In this document: piece by piece, positions 36,243 through 45,691 of the stretch
Numbering within the stretch: position 1 is the stretch's first letter
How the letters are laid out: each line of letters starts with the position of its first letter
NCBI RefSeq assembly: GCF_005233845.1
Contig: NZ_SZQL01000003.1
Coordinates: forward strand, 124,001 to 188,000
Length of the DNA stretch: 64,000 nt
Direction of reading: 5' to 3'
Origin: Ilyomonas limi
GTDB taxonomy: Bacteria > Bacteroidota > Bacteroidia > Chitinophagales > Chitinophagaceae
The notes under the pieces: model-generated
Seen by the model: only the letters and a program-made list of their open reading frames with translations
Database searches by the model: none
Told to the model about the DNA's origin: nothing
Position numbers and translations under genes: made by a program

Positions 36243-37352
36243 TCATTTAAAGGTTCCGAATTTCAACAATACGCTGTTGCCGCCTTCCGGCCTTTTTTGA
36301 GCGCTTACTACCCCTATTTCGCCTTTTCCAAACACATACATGGCTGGCCAAAGCGAATGATTGAAAGCAGCATTGATCGTTTGCCAGTGCAAACCAAAAT
36401 CTTTACTTAGTGAGATGTTACTGCTGTTGGACGTTACCAGCAGATTGCCATTAGGCAGCGATAGTATAAAAGGCCCGCCCAACTGGTCTTGAATGCGTGT
36501 TCCTAAGCCTGCTGGCCAGCTAATGCCGTCTGTGCTTTTTTTGTAATAAATATTACACTTTTCGGGTCCGCATATTTCGTACACTATTATGTAGTTTCCG
36601 TTTTGCATTTTTGTCCATACCGGCATTCCGGGTCGCGATGTATTATGTCCTTCTTCATACGCTACCCAATTCTCTTTACCCCAGGTTTTGCCCCCATTAT
36701 CCGATGTTTTCTGAGCAATAATCTGGCTGTAAGACGGCGTTTCGCTCACGTGTTTTTCATTGGCATACATTACCGATAAACGGCCATCATCGAGTAAATA
36801 CAAATGCGGCTCATACGCCCCTTTATCAGGATGTCCCAGTTCACCTGGCTTCCCTTCATTACTGTCGATGGTGCTGAGGTATTGCCAGCTTTTTCCACCA
36901 TCTGTGCTTTTGTAAACTGGCAACCGATACGACTCCTGCCAGCGAACGGAGCGACAAGCTAATAAAATGGAACCATCCTTTAGTTGAATGAGCTGCGCAT
37001 TATCCAGGTCTCTTCCTGCATCTTCAATGGAAGAAAACACAGTCCAGTGTTTGCCACCATCACTGCTTTTTGATATTTGCAGATGGAGACCGCCTGTACT
37101 GTCTTCCCTATACCCTTTGTTGGTGGAAACCGTATAGCCGGCAAGCCAGGTACCATCGCTCAAATGCAGCAGCCGCGCATACTCGCTGCCATAATGCCCA
37201 TAAAACCCCCAGGTGCTGTCGGCGCCGGCGGGTATTGGCTCGTTGCTGATGACCACTGTTTGCTGCCACGTAATAGTATCGGCAGCCGGTTGTGCGGGAC
37301 AGGTATTATTACCGATTTTTAAGAGTAAAACGAGTAATAATGCTTTTTTCAT
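36243..37352 (-). CDS. secreted BNR/sialidase-like beta-propeller protein
   Basis: About 369 residues from ATG 37352 (MKKALLLVLLLK, signal peptide). Repeated Asp-box motifs mark a six-bladed sialidase-like propeller: SSDGGKHW, STDGGKSW and TSDNGGKTWG, with FGLHW near the end. A YGHYGSEYARLL segment and GDG/GNY blades resemble exo-alpha-sialidase-like or BNR-repeat proteins common in PULs. The arginine triad of true sialidases cannot be confirmed, so the activity could be on another sugar. It follows the SusCD-DUF3823 block after an intrinsic terminator. Confidence 0.75.
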   Translation of the reverse strand: MKKALLLVLLLKIGNNTCPAQPAADTITWQQTVVISNEPIPAGADSTWGFYGHYGSEYARLLHLSDGTWLAGYTVSTNKGYREDSTGGLHLQISKSSDGGKHWTVFSSIEDAGRDLDNAQLIQLKDGSILLACRSVRWQESYRLPVYKSTDGGKSWQYLSTIDSNEGKPGELGHPDKGAYEPHLYLLDDGRLSVMYANEKHVSETPSYSQIIAQKTSDNGGKTWGKENWVAYEEGHNTSRPGMPVWTKMQNGNYIIVYEICGPEKCNIYYKKSTDGISWPAGLGTRIQDQLGGPFILSLPNGNLLVTSNSSNISLSKDFGLHWQTINAAFNHSLWPAMYVFGKGEIGVVSAQKRPEGGNSVLLKFGTFK

Positions 37353-37392
37353 AGGCTTCCTAATATTTATACCCCTTCTAAACAGAACAAAA

Positions 37393-37417
37393 GCCGCCCC
37401 GCTCAACACGGGACGGC
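37393..37417 (-). terminator. terminator-like hairpin between the SusCD block and the enzyme genes
   Basis: On the minus strand GCCGTCCCG pairs with CGGGGCGGC (9 bp, one G-U) around a 7-base loop, followed by TTTTGTT. It lies after the DUF3823 stop and before the sialidase-like start, inside a same-strand operon, so it probably dampens read-through. Confidence 0.7.
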
Positions 37418-37435
37418 CAATGTTTTGATTTTTTC

Positions 37436-38146
37436 TTAAAAGGTGATCTTTACTAATGGAGAGAAAATAAGATCTTCCACGTTGACCATTTTAAGACCAA
37501 TACGTGCAAATACATAGTTTTGAGCAGGCACTAACGACGGCACTGTTACACTTAGCTGTACATTGTTGTCGTCCGAAATATCAGCACCCGCAATGCTTGC
37601 AGAAACAACATTATTAATTCCGGAAACGAACTGTGTATTGTTTACGTACAAAGCAACGTACTCCACATCCTTTGCATTGGCATCGTTGATGATTTTTTCC
37701 AGACTGCAGGTAGCAGTTATATTATTACTTCCTGCAGCAGCAATCTGTGCATTCCTTATCATGTAATAAGGGGTTACTTCAAAGTCTGCAGTCTGATTGC
37801 CAGATACTGTAACTGATAAAGAATCCGGTGTGCCCGATGCTGTTTGTTTCCAGATAAAAGGACCATCGCCGCTTGGTATGGTAATTTTATAATCACCCGG
37901 AAACAACAATGCAGAATAAGAGCCATCCTGAGCAAAGGTTTCATCTGGGGAGATTTGCCCAACCCGGCCAAATCCATACTGGTAAATCTGAAAGTGCACT
38001 GCATTTCGCTCTACATGTATTGTATCTCCCTGATATAGCAAATGGCCGCTTAAAGTGGCAGAAGGCGGATCGTAATTATCTTTTTTACAGGAAAAGATAG
38101 TAGTAATTAATGCCACAATAAATAGATATTTAAATAAAACTTCCAT
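37436..38146 (-). CDS. DUF3823 SusE/F-like outer-surface lipoprotein
   Basis: A 236-residue lipoprotein (lipobox in TTIFSCKK, Cys about 20). The first domain begins ATLSGHLLYQGDTI and ends before EVTPYYMIRNA, matching DUF3823, followed by a beta-sandwich-like C-terminal domain. These proteins replace SusE/SusF as surface glycan-binding partners in many PULs. It lies 21 bases after SusD, in the same operon. Confidence 0.85.
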   Translation of the reverse strand: MEVLFKYLFIVALITTIFSCKKDNYDPPSATLSGHLLYQGDTIHVERNAVHFQIYQYGFGRVGQISPDETFAQDGSYSALLFPGDYKITIPSGDGPFIWKQTASGTPDSLSVTVSGNQTADFEVTPYYMIRNAQIAAAGSNNITATCSLEKIINDANAKDVEYVALYVNNTQFVSGINNVVSASIAGADISDDNNVQLSVTVPSLVPAQNYVFARIGLKMVNVEDLIFSPLVKITF

Positions 38147-38167
38147 AATATAAAATTTAAAGCTGAC

Positions 38168-40033
38168 TTACTGGTTTGGTTGTCTTACAATTTTTGGGTT
38201 TGCTCCAATTACATCGCTGCCGATAGCAGTATAGTAATTTCCGAACTGGAAACGGTTAGAACCGGTAACCAACGAAGGCTTCGTCTCTATATAAACCCAT
38301 TGACTCGTACCATTGTATCTGTATGGCCACAATCCCCAGGGCTGTGTGCTATGCTGGGTGGCAGAACCTATATTGCTCTTCAAATCACTTAATGTAGTAG
38401 GCGTACCATTCCATACAATATGTGCCAGTCTCCAGCGCTTCATATCATAGAAGTAATGACCTTCAAAAGCCAGCTCGACTCTGCGTTCATGAACAATGCG
38501 GTCAAATGTGATTTGAGCGGGTGTTAAAGGAATGGTCAAGCCTGCACGTGCACGTACCTGATTCATATACATAGCCGCTTTATCAGGCTGTCCCAATTCA
38601 AAAGCAGCTTCTGCTGCATTGAGCAATACCTCAGCATAACGGTAACGAATGAAAGCAACGGCGCTGCCGGTACCTCTTTTACCTGCGCCAACTGTTGGGT
38701 CAAGATATTTACGAATATAAAAACCGGTTTGCGTTCTAAACTCCAAACCATTTACCGGGCCATCTTTTCCTACGCCTGTACTATTAGTAGTACCATCCGG
38801 TAAGTAAGTGCCTGCACTAATGTCAACTGTGCCGCCTTTAAAAGTTCCACCGGGCAAAAGAATGGTTCCGGCTAAACGGGCATCTCTTCCATCAAAGATA
38901 TCCAACTGATTGTCGTAAACAATCCGCTTGCCTGAAGCATCAGTGGTAGCAAAGGGGGCATACGTGTTGTCTAACTTCTCATATTGTTCAGCCAGGTTGA
39001 GAGAAGGGTCAAGTCTGCCGGCATCACCGCCTTCTTCAGATAGAGAGTAAGGCTGGTCGTTGGTCGTAAAAGCATGTGTTCTGCCACCTACTTTAAAGTC
39101 CTCCATGTAGATGGTTTCAGGACTGGTTTTATCTAAAAATAAAGCAGCAAAATTGTCTGATAAATTACCACCGATATTGTATAATGAATAAGCACCTGCC
39201 TGTCCTGATATAATTTCCTCGGCAGCCCTTAATGCTATTGTATAATATCCTGTTGCTTTACTTGCATCTATACCTACTTCTCCTCCGGGCAATGAAACAG
39301 CCGGTGTCCGTAGTGCGCCGTACTTAGCAATAGAGCCTGCATACAGGGCAGCCCTTGCCTCCATGGCCAATGCCGCACCTTTGGTAGCACGTGATTTAAC
39401 ACTGGTTGGCAACAATATACCGGATGTCTCATCCACAAAATCATTTTTGATGGCTTCACATTCACTAATTACAAAGTCATATATGTCAGACTCTTTTGCA
39501 CGGGGTAACTGCAGAGAACTAACATCTCCTTTGTAATCATAATCGAGTGTTGAAGTAACCAGAGGTACTCCACCATAACGCTTTACCATTTCAAAATAAA
39601 AAGCGGCTCTTAAAAAACGTCCTTCTGCATAAAATCTTTTTTTCAAATTTTCACCGAATGCAGTTGATGCACTATCTCTGGCAAGAAACAGATTAATCTC
39701 ACGGATGTAAGTATAACTGTCATACCAGTTTAAACCCCAGGTATCAAAAGGCCAGCCGGTACGCTGAACAATATAGGTACTACCATTTTCGGATGGAAAG
39801 CTTTCGCTAAAATCTGCAAAGCTCGCCCAGCCGTTATCCAAGCTTGAAAAATCAGCCTGCCGGTTATATAGATCGGCTAGTACAGATAACGCCAACGACG
39901 GATCGCTAAATACCTGATCAGTTGTTAAAAAGGCAGTTGGCTGAACATTTAAGAATTCACTGTCATCTTTTTTACAACTCCACACTCCTATACACAGGAG
40001 TAATACTGTTGTTATAGAAAATATCTTTTTCAT
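38168..40033 (-). CDS. susD: SusD/RagB-family nutrient-binding lipoprotein
   Basis: A 621-residue surface lipoprotein (lipobox CIGVWSC with Cys about 19). Early helices carry the SusD pattern (ADLYNRQADFSS, EGRFLRAAFYFEMVKRYGGVPL). The C-terminus has RYRYAEVLLNAAEAAFELG and RRVELAFEGHYFYDMKRWR, both hallmarks of RagB/SusD. It caps the SusC transporter and binds the glycan. It is longer than archetypal SusD (about 550). It begins 24 bases after SusC, as expected for a paired operon. Confidence 0.93.
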   Translation of the reverse strand: MKKIFSITTVLLLCIGVWSCKKDDSEFLNVQPTAFLTTDQVFSDPSLALSVLADLYNRQADFSSLDNGWASFADFSESFPSENGSTYIVQRTGWPFDTWGLNWYDSYTYIREINLFLARDSASTAFGENLKKRFYAEGRFLRAAFYFEMVKRYGGVPLVTSTLDYDYKGDVSSLQLPRAKESDIYDFVISECEAIKNDFVDETSGILLPTSVKSRATKGAALAMEARAALYAGSIAKYGALRTPAVSLPGGEVGIDASKATGYYTIALRAAEEIISGQAGAYSLYNIGGNLSDNFAALFLDKTSPETIYMEDFKVGGRTHAFTTNDQPYSLSEEGGDAGRLDPSLNLAEQYEKLDNTYAPFATTDASGKRIVYDNQLDIFDGRDARLAGTILLPGGTFKGGTVDISAGTYLPDGTTNSTGVGKDGPVNGLEFRTQTGFYIRKYLDPTVGAGKRGTGSAVAFIRYRYAEVLLNAAEAAFELGQPDKAAMYMNQVRARAGLTIPLTPAQITFDRIVHERRVELAFEGHYFYDMKRWRLAHIVWNGTPTTLSDLKSNIGSATQHSTQPWGLWPYRYNGTSQWVYIETKPSLVTGSNRFQFGNYYTAIGSDVIGANPKIVRQPNQ

Positions 40034-40057
40034 TAAACTAATTTTTTCAGTAAAAAT

Positions 40058-43000
40058 TTAGAGAGAAATATTTACGCCTGCATTAAAGACCTTGTTTTGC
40101 GGGAACTGTAAACCATTATCATCCACCAATTCCGGATCTATGGAGTACTGCCTTAGATTGTCTATTGAGAACAGGTTATACACATTCACATAAACCCGTG
40201 CACGTTGAATTTTTACTCTTTGCAGTAATGATTGAGGCACAGAATATCCCAACTCAATTGTTCTTGCTCTCAGGTACTTTACATCATGCAACCAGAACGT
40301 ATTATTCCTTGCAGCAGAACCATTACGCGGAAAGTTTTCATAATTACTATGGCCAAAACCAGGATTATATCGGTTAGCAGGATATTTACCTGGTACCCAC
40401 GCGCTATTTGGGTCGAAGATATCTTCGCGATGCCAGCGGTCTTCAAAAATAGCATTCAGGTTACCGTTATTCTGGAATGCCCATCGGGTTTCCCAGTTCT
40501 GGTACCATGAATAACCTGCTGCACCGGAGAAGTCTGCATGGAAATCAAATGATTTGAAATTAGCAGAAATGTTAAAACCAAAGTTGAGCATAGGTTGTGC
40601 TCCATAAGCAAAGCTGATTGGGCGTTGATCTAATTCAGTAATTTTTTTATCTCCGTTCAAATCTTTATAAATCAAATCTCCCGGTAATAAGGTTTTGTTA
40701 CCTTGTCCGTCAATATCTACATCATAATTGTTGATCTGCTCCTGCGAGGTGAACTGCCCATTTATTATGTAACCCCAGTCTTTATCTGTAAACCGTTCTT
40801 CATTTGAATTGCGGTACTGATCCCAGGAATTAAGGAAAGTAGGCTTATAAGACTGTAAAGCTTTGGAACGAGTGTATGATAAGTTGCCACCAACTGTAAA
40901 ATTCACCTGACCTACTTTTCCATTGTATGCTAGTGAGCCTTCTTCGCCATATTGTGCATCAGAATTAAGGTTTTCGCTATTCAGATGATAACCTGTTTCT
41001 AAAGGAAGAATAACATCATTTCTTACACCAACCAAACCTGTGCGTTTACGATAAAACCAATCGAACGTACCGGTAATCTTTCCATTTAAGAAACTAAAAT
41101 CCACGCCTATATCTGTAATTTTACTCTTTAACCAGGATACACTTGTTATAGGTATGCCCCTGTCTCTTACAGAAGTAACAACCGTTCCGTCAAATACGGC
41201 TGGCTGCAGAAGATTGCCACCATTATCCTGACCATAATTATAACCGCTAAGGAAAGCAAACGGAGATACAATAGGTACATTATTAGGATTATCATCACCA
41301 AGTAATCCATAAGAACCTCTCAATTTAAGATCACTCAGGATATTGGTTTTATTACCCAATAAGCTCTTCATAAAAGGCTCTTCTGTTATTCTCCATCCAA
41401 CTGAACCGCCTGGAAAATAACCTACCCGAAAGCCAGGTGCAAACAGATACGAAGCATCACGTCTTGCCGAAGCATCTATGAAGTAACGATTTGCGTATGA
41501 GTAGCTGATACGTCCAACATAACCAATTCGCGTTTGCGTATTGTCAGCATCTTCGTACCTATCCATTATTGGAAAATACACTAAAGGTAAAGCGTTGGAT
41601 TGCGGAGAAGCATGCAACCAGTTTCTTAAATAATGATTCGATAATCTTTCTGCAACAAGTGTTGCCCCGATGGTATGTCTGTTAAAGGTATTATTATAGC
41701 TCACCTGAAACTGCAGATCGGTATTGATATTTTTGATTTGTTCACGGTCGCGCCAAGGATTGGTAGCTCCACCTGTGCGCTTGTATTGTTCCGGTTCCGA
41801 ACCGCTTGCTGGTATATAGGTGTAAGCATCATAAGTATATTCCTGATTATTTTCTAAATAATCAGCAAAGTAATACGAGCCTAACCCACGAACAGATAAG
41901 CCTTTTACCCAAGGGATATCCCAGTCTATATGAAAATTGGTTTGCAATACACGCCAGTCAGAACGTAACTTACCTGATAACTTATCGTTAAGAAAGGCAT
42001 AGTTCGATTCCAAATGCTCACCCAAATCGTTCAGATAAGCCGGGTTATCATTTGCATAAGGTCTTTCCATCGGTGTGTTTCTTAATACAGCCAAACGAGC
42101 TAAGAAGTAGTCATCGCCGCCAGGCACACCCGGATTTCTTCTTGTTTCTACACGTCCGTTAATATCAAAACCTACTTTTAATCCATTAGCCAGCTTTGCA
42201 GTTACATTTGACTGGATATTTGTACGATTAAAGTTATACTCACTTCCTAATACAGAGTTTTGATACAGATTGGTACCGGATACATAGTAATTCACTTTAT
42301 CAGAACCGCCGCTTATATTTACATTAATAGAATTAAGCGGGGCTCCATTGTTATTCAGTACGTAATCTCTCCAGTCAAAAGTTCTGTACATCGGGTCTGT
42401 TCCTGCTCTCGCTTTATCTATTACAGCTTGTGTAATGGTATCACTAACGCCCCAGTTTCTGTCTGCATCAGCTTTATAGTATAAATAATCCGCCGTATTA
42501 TTAACTACTTTAGGAAAGCGGAAAAAGTACTGATAACCAGTGTATGCATCTACATTTACGCTATTACGCCCTGTAACGCCTTTTTTTGTAGTTACCAGCA
42601 CTACTCCATTGGCAGCACGCACGCCATAGATAGCAGCCGAAGCGTCTTTCAGTACCGTAATGCTCTCTATATCATTAGGTGCCAGATTATTAAACTGCCC
42701 TGCGTCCTGCTGCACACCATCTATTACATACAGCGGTGTACCCATATTACGGATTTGTATAGAAGCAGAAGCACCGGGACGACCTTCCCCCTGCCGAAAC
42801 GTCACACCTGGTAGTTTACCGGCTAAAGTGGTACTCGCCGTAGAACCACCATGTACCCTGCCAATATCCTTACTGGTAACGGTAGCTACCGCGCCAGTGA
42901 TAGCTTCTTTTTTCTTTGTACCATAACCCACTACCACTACTTCATTTAGTCCCGAAATATCCGACTGCATAGTAATTGAATAGTTAGTAGTGGATGCATC

Positions 43001-43327
43001 AATCGGCTGCGTAATGGTACGCATACCCACATAACTAAAAGTGAGGCTTTTGTCGCCGGGCGCTGCCTTAATGGTAAAAAAGCCATTGTCGTCGGTAATG
43101 GTGGCGTGTTTGGAGTTGCTGGTAGCAACAGTTACGCCTGAGAGCGGCCTCGAAGCCGAGTCGGTTACCGAACCAGTAATAACTCTTTCCTGATCCTGCG
43201 CCCTACCTAGAAAGGGTACTAAAAACACAATAAAAATAAAAAGAAACTTTTGCGGCAGGTAGCGCTGCCATTTGTCGGGAATCCTGAGTTTAGTGTTCCC
43301 GAACATACTTTGGAAGCAATTGTTCAT
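40058..43327 (-). CDS. susC: SusC/RagA-family TonB-dependent outer membrane transporter
   Basis: About 1089 residues from ATG 43327; a start at 43378 is also open. After the signal, a carboxypeptidase-regulatory-like domain (VITGSVTDSASRPLSGVTV, FTIKAAPGDKSL) leads to the plug with LNEVVVVGYGTKKKEAITGAV and AAIYGVRAANGVVLVTTKKG, both signatures of SusC. A 22-strand barrel should follow, ending in an aromatic-poor beta strand (NAGVNISL). It imports oligosaccharides using TonB energy with the SusD partner. Galactokinase lies 68 bases upstream on the same strand. Confidence 0.93.
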   Translation of the reverse strand: MNNCFQSMFGNTKLRIPDKWQRYLPQKFLFIFIVFLVPFLGRAQDQERVITGSVTDSASRPLSGVTVATSNSKHATITDDNGFFTIKAAPGDKSLTFSYVGMRTITQPIDASTTNYSITMQSDISGLNEVVVVGYGTKKKEAITGAVATVTSKDIGRVHGGSTASTTLAGKLPGVTFRQGEGRPGASASIQIRNMGTPLYVIDGVQQDAGQFNNLAPNDIESITVLKDASAAIYGVRAANGVVLVTTKKGVTGRNSVNVDAYTGYQYFFRFPKVVNNTADYLYYKADADRNWGVSDTITQAVIDKARAGTDPMYRTFDWRDYVLNNNGAPLNSINVNISGGSDKVNYYVSGTNLYQNSVLGSEYNFNRTNIQSNVTAKLANGLKVGFDINGRVETRRNPGVPGGDDYFLARLAVLRNTPMERPYANDNPAYLNDLGEHLESNYAFLNDKLSGKLRSDWRVLQTNFHIDWDIPWVKGLSVRGLGSYYFADYLENNQEYTYDAYTYIPASGSEPEQYKRTGGATNPWRDREQIKNINTDLQFQVSYNNTFNRHTIGATLVAERLSNHYLRNWLHASPQSNALPLVYFPIMDRYEDADNTQTRIGYVGRISYSYANRYFIDASARRDASYLFAPGFRVGYFPGGSVGWRITEEPFMKSLLGNKTNILSDLKLRGSYGLLGDDNPNNVPIVSPFAFLSGYNYGQDNGGNLLQPAVFDGTVVTSVRDRGIPITSVSWLKSKITDIGVDFSFLNGKITGTFDWFYRKRTGLVGVRNDVILPLETGYHLNSENLNSDAQYGEEGSLAYNGKVGQVNFTVGGNLSYTRSKALQSYKPTFLNSWDQYRNSNEERFTDKDWGYIINGQFTSQEQINNYDVDIDGQGNKTLLPGDLIYKDLNGDKKITELDQRPISFAYGAQPMLNFGFNISANFKSFDFHADFSGAAGYSWYQNWETRWAFQNNGNLNAIFEDRWHREDIFDPNSAWVPGKYPANRYNPGFGHSNYENFPRNGSAARNNTFWLHDVKYLRARTIELGYSVPQSLLQRVKIQRARVYVNVYNLFSIDNLRQYSIDPELVDDNGLQFPQNKVFNAGVNISL

Positions 43328-43395
43328 GATTGGAGTTTTAGTTTTAAATGATAGGTGTTTAAAAATTTGACGATACAATTATTAGTTTTTTATAT

Positions 43396-44562
43396 TTATA
43401 AGATAGTTGTCCCATCTTCAATTTTAGTGATGTATGCTTTTGTATCCAGTCCTGTTGCGGCTTTATATGCTTTAGTTATTTCGGCTATCAGGCTTTCTAC
43501 CGCTCCCTCTTTCACCAAATTGATGGTGCAGCCGCCAAAACCGCCCCCCATCATTCTCGCGCCCAGCACATCCGGATTGTTTTTTACCTGCTCTACCAAA
43601 AAATCCAGCTCTTTGCAGCTTACTTCGTACTTTTTGCTTAAGCCTTCGTGCGACTCATACATCTTTTTACCAAAAGCCTGCATATCGCCCTCTTCTAAGT
43701 ACTCACAGGCAGCCAGTAACCGCGCATTTTCTTCCAGTACGTAGCTACAGCGTCTGTACACCAGTTCATTAACTGGCAGCACATATTTATTCAGCATGTC
43801 CATCGTTACATCGCGCAGCGAGAGCACATGCGGATAATATTGTTTTACCAACGCCACTCCTTCTTCGCATTGCGCACGGCGCACATTGTACTCCGATGAG
43901 CCCAACGAATGCTCTACATTGGAATCAAATAATACAATTTTAAAGTCGCTCATATCCAGCGGCTCATACGCATATTCCAGCGAACGGCAATCGAGCCTGA
44001 TGACATTATTCTTTTTACCAAACATACTGGCAAACATGTCCATAATACCGCACATCAGGCGCGGAAAAGTATGCTCGGCCTTTTGCGACATTTTTACCAT
44101 TGTTAGCTTTTCGTAGCCGGTATCCAGCATTGCATCTAAGGCCATTACCACGGCATTTTCCACTGCTGCAGACGAAGAAAGTCCCGCGCCAATAGGCACA
44201 TCGGCGGTGAGTGCCGCATCAAAGCCGCTGGTCAGTTTGCCTCTTTGCCTGAACTGGTCTGCCACGCCTAAAATGTAATTGGGCCAAGATTTTTCTGTTC
44301 TTTCAAAATCGTGAATATCGCCGGAATACTGGTCTTCGAGGTCAATGGAAAACAGATTGATCTGGTTGTCTGCTCTGGGTGTTAAAGCCAGGTAAGCAGC
44401 TTTGTCAATAGCTGCCGGCAGCACATAGCCTTCGTTATAGTCGGTATGCTCGCCTATAAGGTTGATCCTACCGGGTGAACGGACAAGAATAGTTTGTTCA
44501 CTGATAAATGGTTTCAGCTTTTCCAGCGGTGATAGGATGGTGTTTTTAGCAACGGTTTGCAT
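43396..44562 (-). CDS. galK: galactokinase
   Basis: A 388-residue cytoplasmic GHMP kinase that makes galactose 1-phosphate for the Leloir pathway. The galactokinase signature GRINLIGEHTDYNEGYVLP lies near residues 31-49, the ATP loop PIGAGLSSSAAVE near 126-138, and a C-terminal GGGFGGCTINLV near 350. No epimerase or uridylyltransferase gene is visible in the window. It sits between the GH-A hydrolase (21 bases upstream) and SusC, which argues that galactose is released by this PUL's enzymes. Confidence 0.93.
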   Translation of the reverse strand: MQTVAKNTILSPLEKLKPFISEQTILVRSPGRINLIGEHTDYNEGYVLPAAIDKAAYLALTPRADNQINLFSIDLEDQYSGDIHDFERTEKSWPNYILGVADQFRQRGKLTSGFDAALTADVPIGAGLSSSAAVENAVVMALDAMLDTGYEKLTMVKMSQKAEHTFPRLMCGIMDMFASMFGKKNNVIRLDCRSLEYAYEPLDMSDFKIVLFDSNVEHSLGSSEYNVRRAQCEEGVALVKQYYPHVLSLRDVTMDMLNKYVLPVNELVYRRCSYVLEENARLLAACEYLEEGDMQAFGKKMYESHEGLSKKYEVSCKELDFLVEQVKNNPDVLGARMMGGGFGGCTINLVKEGAVESLIAEITKAYKAATGLDTKAYITKIEDGTTIL

Positions 44563-44583
44563 GTGGTTACAATTAATGGTTGA

Positions 44584-45642
44584 TTATGGATTGCTGGTAA
44601 GCGCTTTTATTAAAGTAGTTTCTTCGGGATTGTACGGCGAACCATCCTTACGGAATATCTCGTGAAACCACACTTTCGGATCGTCTCCGTTTGGCATGGG
44701 TGTATCCCAGGCATATTTAGTATTCGTTTTACCTTCTACCAATCCCCAGTTGATAGCTGCTACAAAGTTTTTCTTCAGCATAGGCATCACGGTTGCAAAA
44801 GTGCTGTTGCGCGGACGTGCCATATACTCGGTACACAGCAGCGGACGTCCATATTTCTGCAGCGTATCTATCGTATGCTGATGTACATCCACTGGATTAT
44901 AGTCATGGTACGTAATCACATCTGAATTGGCTAACTGATAAGTATTCAATTCCTGCAAATCCTTATTCCAGATGCCTGCACTTAATGGTTGCGAAGGATT
45001 CACCTGGCGACCCCAGGTAAATGCCTTTGTTAGCAGCGGCAGGCTTTTACTGCCATGACCGGTATTGCCCGGCTCATTATATAAATCCCACAGCAAAATG
45101 CGCTTGTCGTCTTTAAAAGTGGTCATTATATCTTTTACATACCGCTCCAGTGTATCTACCAGCTTTGGCTCATCGTAATACAACTGCCCCGGATCTCTTA
45201 TCCAGCCCGAATTGTGAATACCGGGTTTGGGCGCAGGCTGTTTGCCAGCATGGTAAGTAGGATTCCAGCAATCATCAAAAAACACAAACATGGTGATGAT
45301 GTGATGATCATTGGCAATGCTTAGGTATTTATTTACCCTGTCTTTAAAACCCTGCGGATCTTGCTGCCAGGCTACGTGGTGCAAAAACACACGCATACAG
45401 TTCAAGCCAATAGATTCGGCATAGCCCAGTTCACGGTCAATGGTAGCTGTATCAAAGGTTTCGGCCTGCCACATCTCGAGTTGGTTGATAGCTGTGCTGG
45501 GAATAAAATCGGCACCGCGCAGCCAGTCCCGTTGACTGTACCACTCATTCGCTTGATCTTTTGCCCATACCGGCCGGAGTTGCTGCGCAAAAGCACTATT
45601 CAATGCAGCAATCAGCAGCGCACTTAACAGGATTTTCTTCAT
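44584..45642 (-). CDS. secreted glycoside hydrolase, clan GH-A (GH5-like), paralogue
   Basis: A 352-residue protein with a signal peptide (MKKILLSALLIAALNSAFAQ). Catalytic residues follow the GH-A layout: Glu190 in WDLYNEP (acid/base) and Glu272 in LLCTEY (nucleophile). It matches the hydrolase at 2044-3123 across GADFIPSTAINQ / GFNYIPAYAINY, the NEP and CTE segments and the C-terminal WG-VEGKT / WG-VNGKT strand. These proteins are often labelled 1,4-beta-xylanase, but the specificity is not proven. It sits between GH127 and galactokinase in the operon. Confidence 0.82.
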   Translation of the reverse strand: MKKILLSALLIAALNSAFAQQLRPVWAKDQANEWYSQRDWLRGADFIPSTAINQLEMWQAETFDTATIDRELGYAESIGLNCMRVFLHHVAWQQDPQGFKDRVNKYLSIANDHHIITMFVFFDDCWNPTYHAGKQPAPKPGIHNSGWIRDPGQLYYDEPKLVDTLERYVKDIMTTFKDDKRILLWDLYNEPGNTGHGSKSLPLLTKAFTWGRQVNPSQPLSAGIWNKDLQELNTYQLANSDVITYHDYNPVDVHQHTIDTLQKYGRPLLCTEYMARPRNSTFATVMPMLKKNFVAAINWGLVEGKTNTKYAWDTPMPNGDDPKVWFHEIFRKDGSPYNPEETTLIKALTSNP

Positions 45643-45691
45643 TTATTTATTGCTATTGTGTTTTTATATAAAATAAAAATTATAACCTATT

